Below the pieces are notes generated by a model. It saw nothing but the letters and a program-made list of their open reading frames with translations. It was not told the origin of the DNA and searched no databases. Both the position numbers and the translations under genes were made by a program. Shown here piece by piece: positions 16,023 through 25,066 of a stretch of 62,687 nt of DNA. Numbering within the stretch: position 1 is the first letter of the stretch; each line of letters starts with the position of its first letter. Origin of the DNA: JAKVCB01 sp963578605 (GTDB lineage: Bacteria > Planctomycetota > Planctomycetia > Pirellulales > Lacipirellulaceae); contig CAUZEA010000023.1 of NCBI GenBank assembly GCA_963578605.1, positions 1 to 62,687 of the forward strand, in the 5' to 3' direction.

Positions 16023-18371
16023 CTATTGATTCAACGAGTACATCAACACGTTGAGCGCCAGTCGGGCAGCATCTTCGCGGTTGTATCCGCGACATTGGAT
16101 CGACTCATGATTTTCCAGCGCACAGCTGATGTCATAGGGAGAGAAAATCACGGCCCAGCGGTTACCAATCTTGATTCCCTCCAGCTGCGGAGCCGTTTCA
16201 CGGACTCTTGTCGCCATCGGTTGACCCTCTTCCCTGGGGAGTGGATCCCGCAGGGCTACTTTACGGACGTCGTACCCGCCGTAGGTCGAGTTGAAAATGG
16301 GGTCCTCCGTTGGAATCGTCTCCAGAGGGTAATTCGGAAGTGCTTCCCGCAGCTCCCGACGAAAGGCAGTTGCAAACGGTTTGCTTGCGCAAATCGCATC
16401 GGCCAGCAGGGTCCCTCCGTTTTCGAGATACCGCGCCAGCGACTCTCGTTCGGCCGGAGTCAAGCGGAAGTTGTGTCTTCCATGCATGAACACGAGATGG
16501 TAATTCACCAGGTTGTCGTCGCCGATTCCGATCAGTTGAGCATCGGTACGGATACGTAGTTTGAGATCTCCCTGGGCAGCGGCGCGCAACAAGTTGATAA
16601 GTGCTCCGGGCGCGTCATTGCAGCCACCGCCATGCCGCAGTTTGGCGATCTGAATGGTGCCACGATTGCCAGGACCATCGACACCCGTATCGACAACTGG
16701 CAACGTAAAGGTGTGTTCTTTTCCTTTTGGCTCGCGTCCCGTCGCGTAGGTCAAGGCGTTGATACCCACGGCGAGCCCGTCCCGGATCCGTTCGACCACG
16801 GGTTCCGGGTAGTCGCGCCAGCGTCCCGGGCGGGCCAATTCCCAGTAACACGACAAGTCAATTTCTGAGTAGACGACCGATGTGCGACAACCATATTCGA
16901 CACCCCACAAGCGGCCAATGTAAGGAGAGTCGGCCCGTACGAGTTCTTCCATCCGCCATAACGGATGACTGGGTGGGAGTTGTTGCAAAGCATACTCCGG
17001 TTCAGGAAACATGGCGCTGACCAGCGTACGAAATCCTTGTTGAAATCCGCCATCATCACCGCAGCAGTTCTCGGCAAACACGAATCCGCCCCGGTCAACA
17101 TAGTCGCGCAGTTTTTGCGCGTGGGGGAGCAGTTCCGGTGCAAGGCTACCGCTGATGTAGAGCACAGGAGCTTGCAACAGATCTTCGACCGAAGCGGATA
17201 CGGGATCGAAAATCTGCCAGGTGAGGTCGAGATCCCACTTCTGCTCGGTGTAATCGGTCAGGTTCGCCGCGTCATTTTGATGCCGATTCCAGTCCTCCCC
17301 GTTCCCGTGTCGAAGTTTGGCCATGACGACCGGCCGCCGACCTTTTGCCAGGAACAGCAAGGCAAAGCTGGTACTGATGTGAGGATTCCGTTCGCCGTGC
17401 CACGTGCCGACCCAGTAATGGGACAAGGAGTCTTGTTCGCGGACCAGGAACTCGGCCCCTTCGCGATACCAGTCATGGTCGCCAATGAAGCGACGTGCTG
17501 TCAGACGACCGGCACGCTCCAAGCCATACAGGTAGTAGTAAAGGCAAGGCTGCCCGCTGCCGGGTAGCCGTGGGTTGCGCGTCACTGAAAAATTCCGACC
17601 CAGCCAGTCGAGTCCCTGCTTGAGGGCGTCGTCCCGTGAGCTTCGTCGGCAGCAGATAATGCGGCCATTTTTGACCTGGGCGTCCCCTTCGTCGATAGCG
17701 ATCGAACAGGTTGCCAGCCCGCTGATTCCGGCGCAGGTCATGCTCCCCGATCCCGCATCGGCTGGAACGTACCCCCAGGAGCCGTCGTCATTTTGCGCCG
17801 CCCGCCAGTAAGTCTGCGCTCGTTTCCAGGTTCGGGGATTTATTTTCGCACCGACACGTTGAGCCTCGTAGAGTGCCAGTACCGCGAACTGAGCGTTACT
17901 GTTGTCCCCGCCCGGACCGGGATACGACCAGGCGCCGGCCCGGTTACCTTCCCGAACTTGGTTTTCCTCCAGCCAGCGCACGTTGGTTTGAATAGTGAGC
18001 GAGTCCTTCTGAGGAGTCGCGGCACAGAGCACCATGGTTTGGAGTGCCACGGCATAGGTTTTCTGGGGCTTCGTGGCACGAAGGAATTCGAGTGCTTTGC
18101 TGACTGTCGGGTCATCGGCCGCAACTCCTGAATGCAAGAGTGCCAGCGTGCAGAGTGCCGTAACGCCTCCCGGGTAAGTTGTCAGCTCGTTCCAATTGCC
18201 ACGGGGCTTTTGCTCCCGACGGAGGTAGGCAATTCCCCGATCAATGGCTTCCTGCACCTGTTTGGCGTCGACCGGCTGCCCAGCTTCAGGGGGCTGTTGT
18301 GCCCAGCCAAACGACACAAGCGACACCACCGCTACACTTACCACCAGGCTCAGCCGCGTCGCAAGTGTCAT
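16023..18371 (-). CDS. DUF4159 protein with N-terminal prenyltransferase-like toroid
   Basis: The 782-residue protein has a signal peptide (LATRLSLVVSVAVVSLVSFG, cut at WAQ). Squalene-cyclase/prenyltransferase-like repeats span about 35-340 (GIAYLRREQKPRGNW, AQNDDGSWGYV, LDWLGRNFSV). Two DUF4159-type modules follow. The first is about 350-560 (KLRHGNGEDWNRHQND, APVLYISGS, LRDYVDRGGFVFAENCC). The second is about 590-782 (IAKLRHGGGCNDAPG, LVFMHGRHNFRLTPAERE, LARYLENGGTLLADAIC). DUF4159 genes usually sit beside MoxR/DUF58/BatA/VWA genes. Here the moxR operon lies 8.4 kb away, and repeats suggest they were once divergent neighbours. The protein is probably periplasmic; its activity is unknown. 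Confidence 0.87.
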   Translation of the reverse strand: MTLATRLSLVVSVAVVSLVSFGWAQQPPEAGQPVDAKQVQEAIDRGIAYLRREQKPRGNWNELTTYPGGVTALCTLALLHSGVAADDPTVSKALEFLRATKPQKTYAVALQTMVLCAATPQKDSLTIQTNVRWLEENQVREGNRAGAWSYPGPGGDNSNAQFAVLALYEAQRVGAKINPRTWKRAQTYWRAAQNDDGSWGYVPADAGSGSMTCAGISGLATCSIAIDEGDAQVKNGRIICCRRSSRDDALKQGLDWLGRNFSVTRNPRLPGSGQPCLYYYLYGLERAGRLTARRFIGDHDWYREGAEFLVREQDSLSHYWVGTWHGERNPHISTSFALLFLAKGRRPVVMAKLRHGNGEDWNRHQNDAANLTDYTEQKWDLDLTWQIFDPVSASVEDLLQAPVLYISGSLAPELLPHAQKLRDYVDRGGFVFAENCCGDDGGFQQGFRTLVSAMFPEPEYALQQLPPSHPLWRMEELVRADSPYIGRLWGVEYGCRTSVVYSEIDLSCYWELARPGRWRDYPEPVVERIRDGLAVGINALTYATGREPKGKEHTFTLPVVDTGVDGPGNRGTIQIAKLRHGGGCNDAPGALINLLRAAAQGDLKLRIRTDAQLIGIGDDNLVNYHLVFMHGRHNFRLTPAERESLARYLENGGTLLADAICASKPFATAFRRELREALPNYPLETIPTEDPIFNSTYGGYDVRKVALRDPLPREEGQPMATRVRETAPQLEGIKIGNRWAVIFSPYDISCALENHESIQCRGYNREDAARLALNVLMYSLNQ

Positions 18372-18602
18372 CGGTCAAGACCCCCAGACAAAAACTTCCC
18401 TCCTACCCTAAATAGTTTAGGGCTCAGGAGTTGGAGCGGCAACTCAGATCGGTCAATTTGACGGTCGCGATGGGTTGCCAAAGATGGAATGTCGTGCACC
18501 GTGGCAGTCCAGCTCGTGTCACGAACCATTTGCCTTGGGGTGGTGGTCACTTTGTCAAAACTCGGCCCTTGATGGCCCCAACGTTCATTCCCGATGAGGG
18601 TT
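18168..18602. repeat. ~435-bp direct repeat, left copy
   Basis: This segment, from inside the DUF4159 gene (about codon 68) through its start codon and the upstream region to an ATGAGG, recurs in the same orientation at 26380-26812 (about 94% identical by eye, with a 2-bp deletion in the right copy). The ATGAGG at its end corresponds to the true moxR start codon in the right copy. The two copies bracket the accessory island. Confidence 0.93.
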
Positions 18603-18858
18603 ACGGTTCGAGGCGTCATTTATGGGCGGGTTGCCCGCTTGAGCTTGGGTACTTCGAGCAAAGTGGACCGTCGAACGCCAACACGCGCCCAGCACGTGAT
18701 CGACCGGAGCATTAAGCAACCCACATCGCTCTACACCGGAGGAAGACAGCCGGCGAAGTTCGAGCACCTGCTGAAGCTCAAGAAGAACTTCAGCCCGGTC
18801 ATGCTGGAAGACCCCAAGAGCGCCCTGCTGAGATAGGCGGCTTCCAGCTCGGGTCCGG
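18603..18858. other. Island edge between left repeat and hydrolase gene
   Basis: The sequence changes abruptly from the moxR-leader duplicate to unrelated, GC-richer DNA. A plus-strand frame continuing from the duplicated ATG reads through to 18836 (ending KKNFSPVMLEDPKSALLR), but it matches no family I know and its first part is a fusion across the junction. I do not call a gene. Confidence 0.5.
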
Positions 18859-20424
18859 TCAATCGATGGGGAGCACGGCGTCGAGGTTCGTGTCCGTGAT
18901 CCCCTCGTGGACCCGATCGGCCAGCTCGAGCATCGCTGCCAGGTTAGCAAACACGCCCACGGGCATGCCGCTGTATTTCTCGGCCAGCATCAGATCTTCG
19001 GTTCCCGGGTAGGGGACCGGCTGGTTGGCCTCGTTGTCCGGGAAGAGCGCCGCGGGCAGCGCGCTGAGCACAGAGAGGTACTCGGCGTCGGCGTTGAGGC
19101 GGACGAAGTCGTGGCCCACGTCCAACCATGCCTGGATGTGTGATGCCGCGTGGGGATAGTCGGGCTGTGTTTGAACATGGTCGATCACGGTGCCCACGTG
19201 AATGACGAGCAGTTCGGGGAACAGCGCGTGAACCTCCGAGATCCGGATCGCGCCGTCGCGGTAGTTCCAATATTCGGCGATCTCGGTCTCGTCGATCACA
19301 AGCCACGGCGGAGGGTTCCCCAACGGTGGAAACACGGTCATCGCGGCGTCTCGGAGGGCCTCACCGAGCTCCACCGTGGGGTAGAGCTTAACTCCCGTCG
19401 CATCTTCGGTGAGGGCCGCGGGAAACTTGTCGAACACTTTCAGGAGCGTGCCGTCTACCGATTCGGCGGCGATCGCGCCGGGGAAGTTCCAGGTGCCCGT
19501 GTCGAAGTTGACCGACGACGTGGTCCCCATCGGGATCCAGAAGAGAGCGTCGGCCAACCCGGGCGTCGGGCACGTGGTCGCGGTGCAGGTCCCCGGCGTG
19601 TAGAACGGGTTGCCGTTGAGGTCGATGGCAGCGTACTGGTCCCCGATGGGGCTCTCCCAGGCGGCAAACCACCGAACACTCGAGAGCGTGGCCCCGTGCT
19701 CGGCCAGCGTCGCGAGGGCGAGGTTGCCCCCGTTGGAACTGCCCAGGATGCCAACCTGGTCGGTCAGCGCAAACGGGACCCGGTCGGTGATCAGCTCTCC
19801 CGACATGTCGGCCAGCTCCCCGCTGGCGTAGCTGAGGACATCCGCCAACGCCTGGATGGAGTTGGAACCGCGGACGTCATATTCGCCTCCGCTCTTCACG
19901 TCTCCGAAGTCCCCCCCGGGGAGCATCAGCTCGATCTTCACATAGCCATGCTCGGACTCGTCGGTTGACGAACCCGAAGCAGAGACCTTGCCCGCCGACC
20001 AGCCGCCTTGCACGTCGACGATGACCGGGGCCCCGTCCGAGTAACGCGCCTCTTCGGTGGCCGGATGGAAGACGCGCACGGCGATGCCAAGCTCACCGCC
20101 GGCGCTCGAGGGAACCTGGACCGTGTAATCTCCGGCCTCGATCGGGTCGGGTTCAGCGCTCGGTACGTGACCAAAATTTGTCTTCCACAATTCATAATGG
20201 GCATTACTAATCGGCACACCCAATCCACTGTCGTTGATCAGTGCGGTATTACTACCCAGCTGATCTTGCCAGACCGTGAAGTCGGCGGCATCGACAGTGT
20301 CATTGTCGTTAAAATCGCCGGGCACACCGGACAACAACCGACGGTCTTCCAGACGTTCAACGCGTAGCGAACGAGCGCCTGAAAATCGAAGACGTTTCTT
20401 TTCGCACCGTCGCCGTCGATTCAT
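18859..20424 (-). CDS. Secreted dockerin-linked alpha/beta-hydrolase-like protein
   Basis: The 521-residue protein starts with a basic stretch, the planctomycete secretion motif RVERLEDRRLL (about 22-32), and dockerin-like loops (GDFNDNDTVDAADFTVWQDQ; about 38-85). From about residue 95 comes a GC-richer payload resembling an alpha/beta hydrolase: VIVDVQGGWSAG, a nucleophile elbow GSSNGG (GxSxG), AWESPIGDQYAAID and a late His-rich region (VGTVIDHVQTQP). The start at 20424 (MNRRRRCEKK) is chosen because it matches the homologous start of the metalloprotease gene and has GGAAGG upstream; ATG 20454 is an alternative. The enzyme's substrate is unknown. The N-terminal 85 residues are nearly identical to those of the gene at 20945-23575. 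Confidence 0.8.
   Translation of the reverse strand: MNRRRRCEKKRLRFSGARSLRVERLEDRRLLSGVPGDFNDNDTVDAADFTVWQDQLGSNTALINDSGLGVPISNAHYELWKTNFGHVPSAEPDPIEAGDYTVQVPSSAGGELGIAVRVFHPATEEARYSDGAPVIVDVQGGWSAGKVSASGSSTDESEHGYVKIELMLPGGDFGDVKSGGEYDVRGSNSIQALADVLSYASGELADMSGELITDRVPFALTDQVGILGSSNGGNLALATLAEHGATLSSVRWFAAWESPIGDQYAAIDLNGNPFYTPGTCTATTCPTPGLADALFWIPMGTTSSVNFDTGTWNFPGAIAAESVDGTLLKVFDKFPAALTEDATGVKLYPTVELGEALRDAAMTVFPPLGNPPPWLVIDETEIAEYWNYRDGAIRISEVHALFPELLVIHVGTVIDHVQTQPDYPHAASHIQAWLDVGHDFVRLNADAEYLSVLSALPAALFPDNEANQPVPYPGTEDLMLAEKYSGMPVGVFANLAAMLELADRVHEGITDTNLDAVLPID
20162..20424. repeat. 263-bp secretion/dockerin cassette, copy 1
   Basis: This segment, encoding the first ~87 residues of the hydrolase protein, is repeated without gaps at 23313-23575 in the metalloprotease gene. 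Similarity stops where the unrelated payload domains begin. Confidence 0.9.
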
Positions 20425-20944
20425 TGCAGGTGACCTTCCTGTACTCATGGTCAAAAGACGAGTTTTTATCTCGAGGCAGACCAGTCTTTAAACCATCCAC
20501 AAAATCCATAGCACGTTCGGATTCATGGGTGGGCGTCCTTATTGGTTTATTGATGGACTCGCTTCAATGTAAACAGAAAATTAAACCGTAGCAACAAAAC
20601 ACCAAATCGAACCTGGGTATTCCATCCGCTGTTCGGTAGTGGTCAATTTCTGCCCGACCGACGCGAGAGGGAAAAACCTCCGCAAAACAGTCTTTCGTGT
20701 CTCCGTAAGGTGATCCGGCGGCGTCAACGTCGCTGTTTGCGTTTTTGTTTTCGGTCATTTTTTCACGTCGTGAAACAAACTTAGCTAGCGCGGGCGGCGG
20801 TTCCCCAGGGTGGTAAGGAAAGCCCGCGTCCAGAGAACCCTTAAAGAAAAGCGCGGCAAAGTACGTGCGGGTTAACTTTCTCGCCACCAGTGGACGTCGC
20901 GAACAGCTGAAAGTCCGCAGACTCGTCGGCGAGCTCCACCGGCA
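20425..20944. other. Intergenic stretch between the two cassette genes
   Basis: This is about 520 bases and includes the hydrolase leader. A minus-strand frame at 20564-20887 (107 codons, starting MARKLTRTYFAALF, later NKNANSDVDAAGSPYGDT) is open, but it has no recognised domain and no convincing ribosome-binding site. I leave it uncalled. Confidence 0.4.
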
Positions 20945-23575
20945 TCATTCCCCGGCTGCAGCCGTGACCTGGATCGTGAAGACCTGCCGGTGCTCGTGCT
21001 CGTGACCCTCGATCTCGCCGTGGAGCTGGTCGCGCACGACGAGTTCGTAGCTGTACTCTCCCGGGGTTTGCAGCGAGAAGGATACCTCCTCGTTCGCCGC
21101 CCGGGTGCGTCTCGGCACGGTGTCATAGACGAAGCTCCCGGACGCGGCGACGCCGCTTAGCTCCACCGGCCCGGAGAGCAAGCCGTAGGAGATCTCCAGC
21201 AGTCCGCTTCCGGTGATGCCTCCGAGGCGGACGACGATCTCCTCGCCGGGCTCGACTACCGCGACCGCTTCCGTGTCCCCGGCGTGCGAGAGGCACTCCA
21301 CCTCGCTGACGGGCTCCTGGTAGGAGAGGAGAAGATTGCCGAGGAAGACGTCGCCGTAAGACATGCCATCGAGCACCGTGCGGTCGCGGCCGTACGACAT
21401 GTACTCGAAGCGCGTGAAGAACCCCTGTGAGCGGTCGAGCACGGTGTACGCAGAATTGAACGGCAGCCGTCGGGTCTGGATATCACCCACGGAGAAGCCG
21501 GACCGCTTGGACCAGAGGACATGGCCGAACTCGTGCAGCGTCGTGTTCTTGAACGTGTCGAGCCCTCCGACCTCGGCGAGGTACGCGATGTAGTCCGCGG
21601 TCGTGTCTCCGCAACTAGAGCAGGAGTCGAGGTCGTAATGATAGGTGCGATCCTCGCCTGTTCCGTCGTAGAAAAGGGATCCCGGGTAGAGCCGACTGAT
21701 CTTGATCCGGGTCGCGCCGATATTCCCCATGCCGACCCCCAGCGACCCCGGGCCGTCGACCCAGTAGATCGTCAGGTCCTCTCCTTGCGACTGCGACGGA
21801 TAGAGGGCGAGGAAGTCGTCGACGAACTCGTCCTCGTGCTCGTAGTAGTAGAGCAGGGTGGCGAGGTATCGCTCGTCGGGTTTCTCCAGGTCGAGCACGG
21901 GCTTGCCGGGAGTCTTCGGCGCGGTCTCGTACCAGTCGGTCACCTTTTGGACGTTGGCCGGCGCGTCGTAGGGGATAATATCCACCCCGTCGACGACGAG
22001 TTCGAAGTAGCCCTTCGTGGCGACCGAGAAGTAGCTCTCGATGTCACGGGCCGCCGCCTCGAGCTCGTCGATGCCGGTCATTCCGAGACCGCCGAAGCGG
22101 ACGATCCTGACGTGCCGGGTGTCGAGCGGCAAGTCGTTCATGGACGGCTGGTCGGGGTAATTCTCGGCGTTGTACTCCTGGAAGGACGGAACCGGCGGGA
22201 GTGCGGGATCGTCGTCGAGAAATGCGTTCACGACGATGTCCTGCTCCACGCACATGGAGGGGCCACCCAGGACGTTGCCTCGCAAGCGCAGCCGCACCGG
22301 TGCGTCGTTCTCGTAGTAGGGCTGGTGCTCCGGGGACCTGAAGAAGCTGATCGCGACACCCGCTGCGTAGTCGTCCGGGTCGAGAAGCTCAGCGGGACAG
22401 GCGCCATGCACCGTCATCATCGCACCCATCGAACGCTCCGTGACCAGGCTGAGCTGCAGCAGGTACTCGGCGAGGACCTCGACGCCGTCGGCAGCGAGGA
22501 GCTGCAGGTCGATGCGGTTACGCAGGTTGAGAAAGCGGTTCAGGTCGATCGCGACGGCGTAGACGGTGCCCATATCCATCACGGGCAGGGGCTCGGCCCC
22601 GGCCTCGTCAGCGACGAGGTCTCCGTCCTCGGAGTAGAGACCCAGGGTGCGTCCGACGGCGATCATGTCATTTCGCACCTTCTCGGCCGGCGCGGCAGGC
22701 CGTGGCAGTACGACGAGGCTGTCCGTATAGGTGAGCGCCCGGACGACGTAGATCCCCGGTTGCCAGTTCAGCGAGTCGAGCGCGATGACGAAAGGAGACC
22801 CGGCCGGCACCGCGTCCTGGGCAGCGCTGAGGCTCGGATTGGTGAGGAAGTTCTCCTGGCTCACCGAGTCGCGGTAGAGCGAGAAGTTCCACCCGAAGGA
22901 CCCGCCCGGCGGCGGCTGGAAATTCACGTCAAAGCGCTGTCCCTCACCGATTTCCTGCTCGACGACGCAAATGCCGACCCCGCATGGGGGGGCTGTCTCG
23001 CAGGCAGAGTCGCCCAGACAGGTGAGCGCGTCGCTGATTACCGCGTCGCTCCCGGTGAGCGACCCCGAGTCGGTGGCGGTCAGGGTAATGATGTGGGTGC
23101 CGGGGCTCAGGGTCCCGCCGGCCAGCACCAGGCTCGCTCCGGTGCCCAGTTCGCCGGTCAAGTTCGACGACCAGACCAAGGACGCACCGGTCAAGGGACC
23201 GTCTTCGGGGTCCTCGCCGGTGCCCTCCAGGATGATGTCCTCGCTCAAGTCGAAGGTGCTTCCGTGGGCGGGACTCGTGATCGCCACCGTCGGCGAAGCG
23301 TTCGGTAAGTCGGGTACGCGACCAAAATTCGTCTTCCACAATTCATAATGGGCATTACCAATCGGCACACCCAATCCATCGTCGTTGGTCAGTGCGGTAG
23401 CACTACCTAGCTGATCTTGCCAGACCGTGAAGTCGGCGGCGTCGACGATGTCATTGCCGTTAAAATCGCCGGGCACACCGGACAACAACCGACGGTCTTC
23501 GAGACGTTCAACGCGTAGCGAACGAGCGTGTGAACGTGCAGGCCGTTTTTTTCTGTATCGTCGTTGGCGGTTCAT
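20945..23575 (-). CDS. Secreted dockerin-linked zinc metalloprotease-like protein
   Basis: The 876-residue protein opens with the same cassette as the hydrolase gene (RVERLEDRRLL, then dockerin-like GDFNGNDIVDAADFTVWQDQ). An Ig-like/PKD-type segment follows (SPTVAITSPAHGSTFDL ... LVWSSNLTGELG ... THIITLTATDSG, about 90-175), then a long domain with a zinc motif TTLHEFGHVLW (HExxH, about residue 690). A beta-rich C-terminal domain ends the protein. The HEFGH motif suggests a gluzincin/metzincin-type peptidase, but the third zinc ligand is not obvious. The payload is GC-richer than the surrounding genes. ATG 23575 has GGGAGGTC seven bases upstream. Confidence 0.8.
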   Translation of the reverse strand: MNRQRRYRKKRPARSHARSLRVERLEDRRLLSGVPGDFNGNDIVDAADFTVWQDQLGSATALTNDDGLGVPIGNAHYELWKTNFGRVPDLPNASPTVAITSPAHGSTFDLSEDIILEGTGEDPEDGPLTGASLVWSSNLTGELGTGASLVLAGGTLSPGTHIITLTATDSGSLTGSDAVISDALTCLGDSACETAPPCGVGICVVEQEIGEGQRFDVNFQPPPGGSFGWNFSLYRDSVSQENFLTNPSLSAAQDAVPAGSPFVIALDSLNWQPGIYVVRALTYTDSLVVLPRPAAPAEKVRNDMIAVGRTLGLYSEDGDLVADEAGAEPLPVMDMGTVYAVAIDLNRFLNLRNRIDLQLLAADGVEVLAEYLLQLSLVTERSMGAMMTVHGACPAELLDPDDYAAGVAISFFRSPEHQPYYENDAPVRLRLRGNVLGGPSMCVEQDIVVNAFLDDDPALPPVPSFQEYNAENYPDQPSMNDLPLDTRHVRIVRFGGLGMTGIDELEAAARDIESYFSVATKGYFELVVDGVDIIPYDAPANVQKVTDWYETAPKTPGKPVLDLEKPDERYLATLLYYYEHEDEFVDDFLALYPSQSQGEDLTIYWVDGPGSLGVGMGNIGATRIKISRLYPGSLFYDGTGEDRTYHYDLDSCSSCGDTTADYIAYLAEVGGLDTFKNTTLHEFGHVLWSKRSGFSVGDIQTRRLPFNSAYTVLDRSQGFFTRFEYMSYGRDRTVLDGMSYGDVFLGNLLLSYQEPVSEVECLSHAGDTEAVAVVEPGEEIVVRLGGITGSGLLEISYGLLSGPVELSGVAASGSFVYDTVPRRTRAANEEVSFSLQTPGEYSYELVVRDQLHGEIEGHEHEHRQVFTIQVTAAAGE
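23313..23575. repeat. 263-bp secretion/dockerin cassette, copy 2
   Basis: This is the partner of 20162-20424, of the same length and orientation, encoding the N-terminus of the metalloprotease protein. The RERLEDRR and dockerin codons are almost unchanged between copies. Confidence 0.9.
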
Positions 23576-23768
23576 TAAAGATGACCTCCCGACTGATCAT
23601 GATCGGCGTGACAACATTATTTTTGTTGTTCTCTTTTGCGGCGGAACCATCTTCCGACTGGCTGCGAAAGTTGTCGCTGCCGTCGACGTGTCTCCTACTC
23701 AAACACCAACCCTCGAAAACCGACATGCTTTTGACGAGACACGCCCAACCCTCCCGGGGAAGACCACC

Positions 23769-23814
23769 ATGCCTAAGCACCGATTATATACATGCCTAAG
23801 CACCGATTATATAT
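23769..23814. repeat. 23-bp tandem repeat, two copies
   Basis: Two adjacent 23-bp units (23769-23791 and 23792-23814, one mismatch at the end) contain aagcaccgattata. They lie about 200 bp upstream of the metalloprotease start, possibly in its promoter region. Confidence 0.85.
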
Positions 23815-24180
23815 CTGTGAATTAGTGAACGCAAAGAACTTATCAAGTTCTTTCCGCCGATTTAAACACGAAGTGATGAGCATCGCTGGCTAGTGCGCCA
23901 ATTCAACGTGCGGAATCACACACTGCGCCATTGGTTGTCACGCCGTGCACTGTTTGATTCTGCGAGGGTAGGATCGCAAACAGAATCAGACCGCGCCAAG
24001 AAGAGGCTCCTTTATCGACACAGGTTGCCGCAAGTCCGGTAGCAAGTGCGAGTTAGGCGCGAAGCGTGTCAAAACACGTACCACGAATCACGGTGCATGG
24101 CCGACGTTAGCTGACACGACAAACCAGAGACGACATTCGCCAGCTGTCGGGCCGTATTCAGGCGAACCACAACCGGCCAC
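23815..24180. other. Noncoding stretch of the island
   Basis: No coding frame, RNA or terminator could be supported here. The sequence is of mixed composition, with short inverted pieces. Confidence 0.4.
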
Positions 24181-24224
24181 GTCACGAACCATTTGCCTTG
24201 GGGCGGTGGTCACTTTGTCAAAAC
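24181..24224. repeat. Third, 44-bp copy of part of the island-flanking repeat
   Basis: The sequence gtcacgaaccatttgccttg and onward to gtcaaaac matches the same part of the moxR leader found in the left (about 18519-18562) and right (about 26729-26772) repeats. It ends exactly where a transposase relic begins. Confidence 0.85.
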
Positions 24225-24377
24225 GCCCGACGCGATCGAGAAGATCTTACGTCACTGCGGGCCGCTGGTCGGCACCCAAATCGCCACCTGCCACTGCGGG
24301 CTCCGGACGGTATGGAGGGTGCCCGTCATTCGAACAGCGAGCCGCATGAACGGACCTACGTGGACATGGACACGTTT
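24225..24377 (+). pseudogene. Transposase C-terminal relic
   Basis: Two fragments in different frames are seen: DAIEKILRHCGPL (24230-24270 region) and SEPHERTYVDMDTF (ending at 24377). IEKILRHCGL and an ERTYVDMDTF-like tail are features I associate with the C-terminus of IS91/IS801-type transposases. The frame change and missing N-terminus show decay. The last 47 bases are identical to 26321-26367. Confidence 0.5.
24331..24377. repeat. 47-bp direct repeat, left copy
   Basis: These 47 bases, starting cgaacagcgagccgcatgaa, are identical to 26321-26367. They encode the SEPHERTYVDMDTF transposase tail and now flank madLM on both sides. Confidence 0.95.
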
Positions 24378-24688
24378 ATGGCCATGATTTCCCTGTTGTT
24401 TCCCAGTACACTCCCGGCGGAAATCAAATTTCCTATCAGTTATCAGTCAGTTATTGATTTTGCAACAGAGGAGCTCGAATTATTGTTGTGAGGTTAAATG
24501 AAGTCCAGTGGGTGCGTCGTCATCGAATCTACCAAGCTGTTCGCTGCCCTGTTTCTCATAGGATGACTGCCATTCTCAACCAACTGTCCCAGCGGCAGTC
24601 GCATCTCGGAACCTGACGAAAGCATCGGTCAAGTTGTAGAATCGGGCCTCGATCCTGACCGCAGTGAATTCCCGTCAATAGGAAACGA
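24378..24688. other. Leader region of madL
   Basis: No gene is supported. The plus-strand frame of the transposase relic continues to 24491 without recognised content. The remaining bases are the probable promoter and leader of madLM. Confidence 0.4.
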
Positions 24689-25066
24689 ATGGCAATCTAC
24701 GGAACCGCCCTGTTGGCACTCTGCCTTTTGATCGGATCGATCGTGGGCAGGCTGCTAGGAATGGTCGTCGGCATTGATGCCAACGTTGGCGGGGTGGGCA
24801 TTGCCATGCTGGTGCTGATTTCATTGTGCGATCGCCTACATCGCAGCGGCCGCTTGAAGCCGCCCACCGCGCAGGGAATTGTTTTTTGGAGTTTGATCTA
24901 CATTCCGATCGTGGTCGCGATGGCCGCCAGTCAAAACGTTCGCGCCGCAATCACGGGGGGCCCCGTCGCTATCCTTGCAGGTACATCCGCCGTTGTGGTT
25001 TCGTTTGCGATGGTCCCGTTGTTCAGCCGCATTGGTAACCATCCTTCGACAGAGGGTCCATCATGA
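24689..25066 (+). CDS. madL: Malonate transporter subunit MadL
   Basis: The 125-residue, strongly hydrophobic protein starts MAIYGTALLALCLLIGSIVG and contains GIDANVGGVGIAMLVLI, the MadL signature region, plus further helices (GIVFWSLIYIPIVVAMAA, VAILAGTSAVVVSFAMVPL). MadL and MadM together form a sodium-coupled malonate carrier in Malonomonas-type systems. AGGAAA lies just before the ATG. The stop overlaps the madM start (ATGA). No malonate decarboxylase genes are nearby. Confidence 0.9.
   Translation: MAIYGTALLALCLLIGSIVGRLLGMVVGIDANVGGVGIAMLVLISLCDRLHRSGRLKPPTAQGIVFWSLIYIPIVVAMAASQNVRAAITGGPVAILAGTSAVVVSFAMVPLFSRIGNHPSTEGPS

Noticed and set aside
20564..20887. 107-codon minus-strand frame between the cassette genes
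   Set aside because: No motif, weak start, and located in a likely leader region.
21521..23308. 595-codon plus-strand open frame
   Set aside because: It is antisense to the metalloprotease gene, whose protein has a clear cassette and HEFGH motif. The GC-rich codons leave the opposite frame open; the product is Val/Arg/Glu-rich with no domain.
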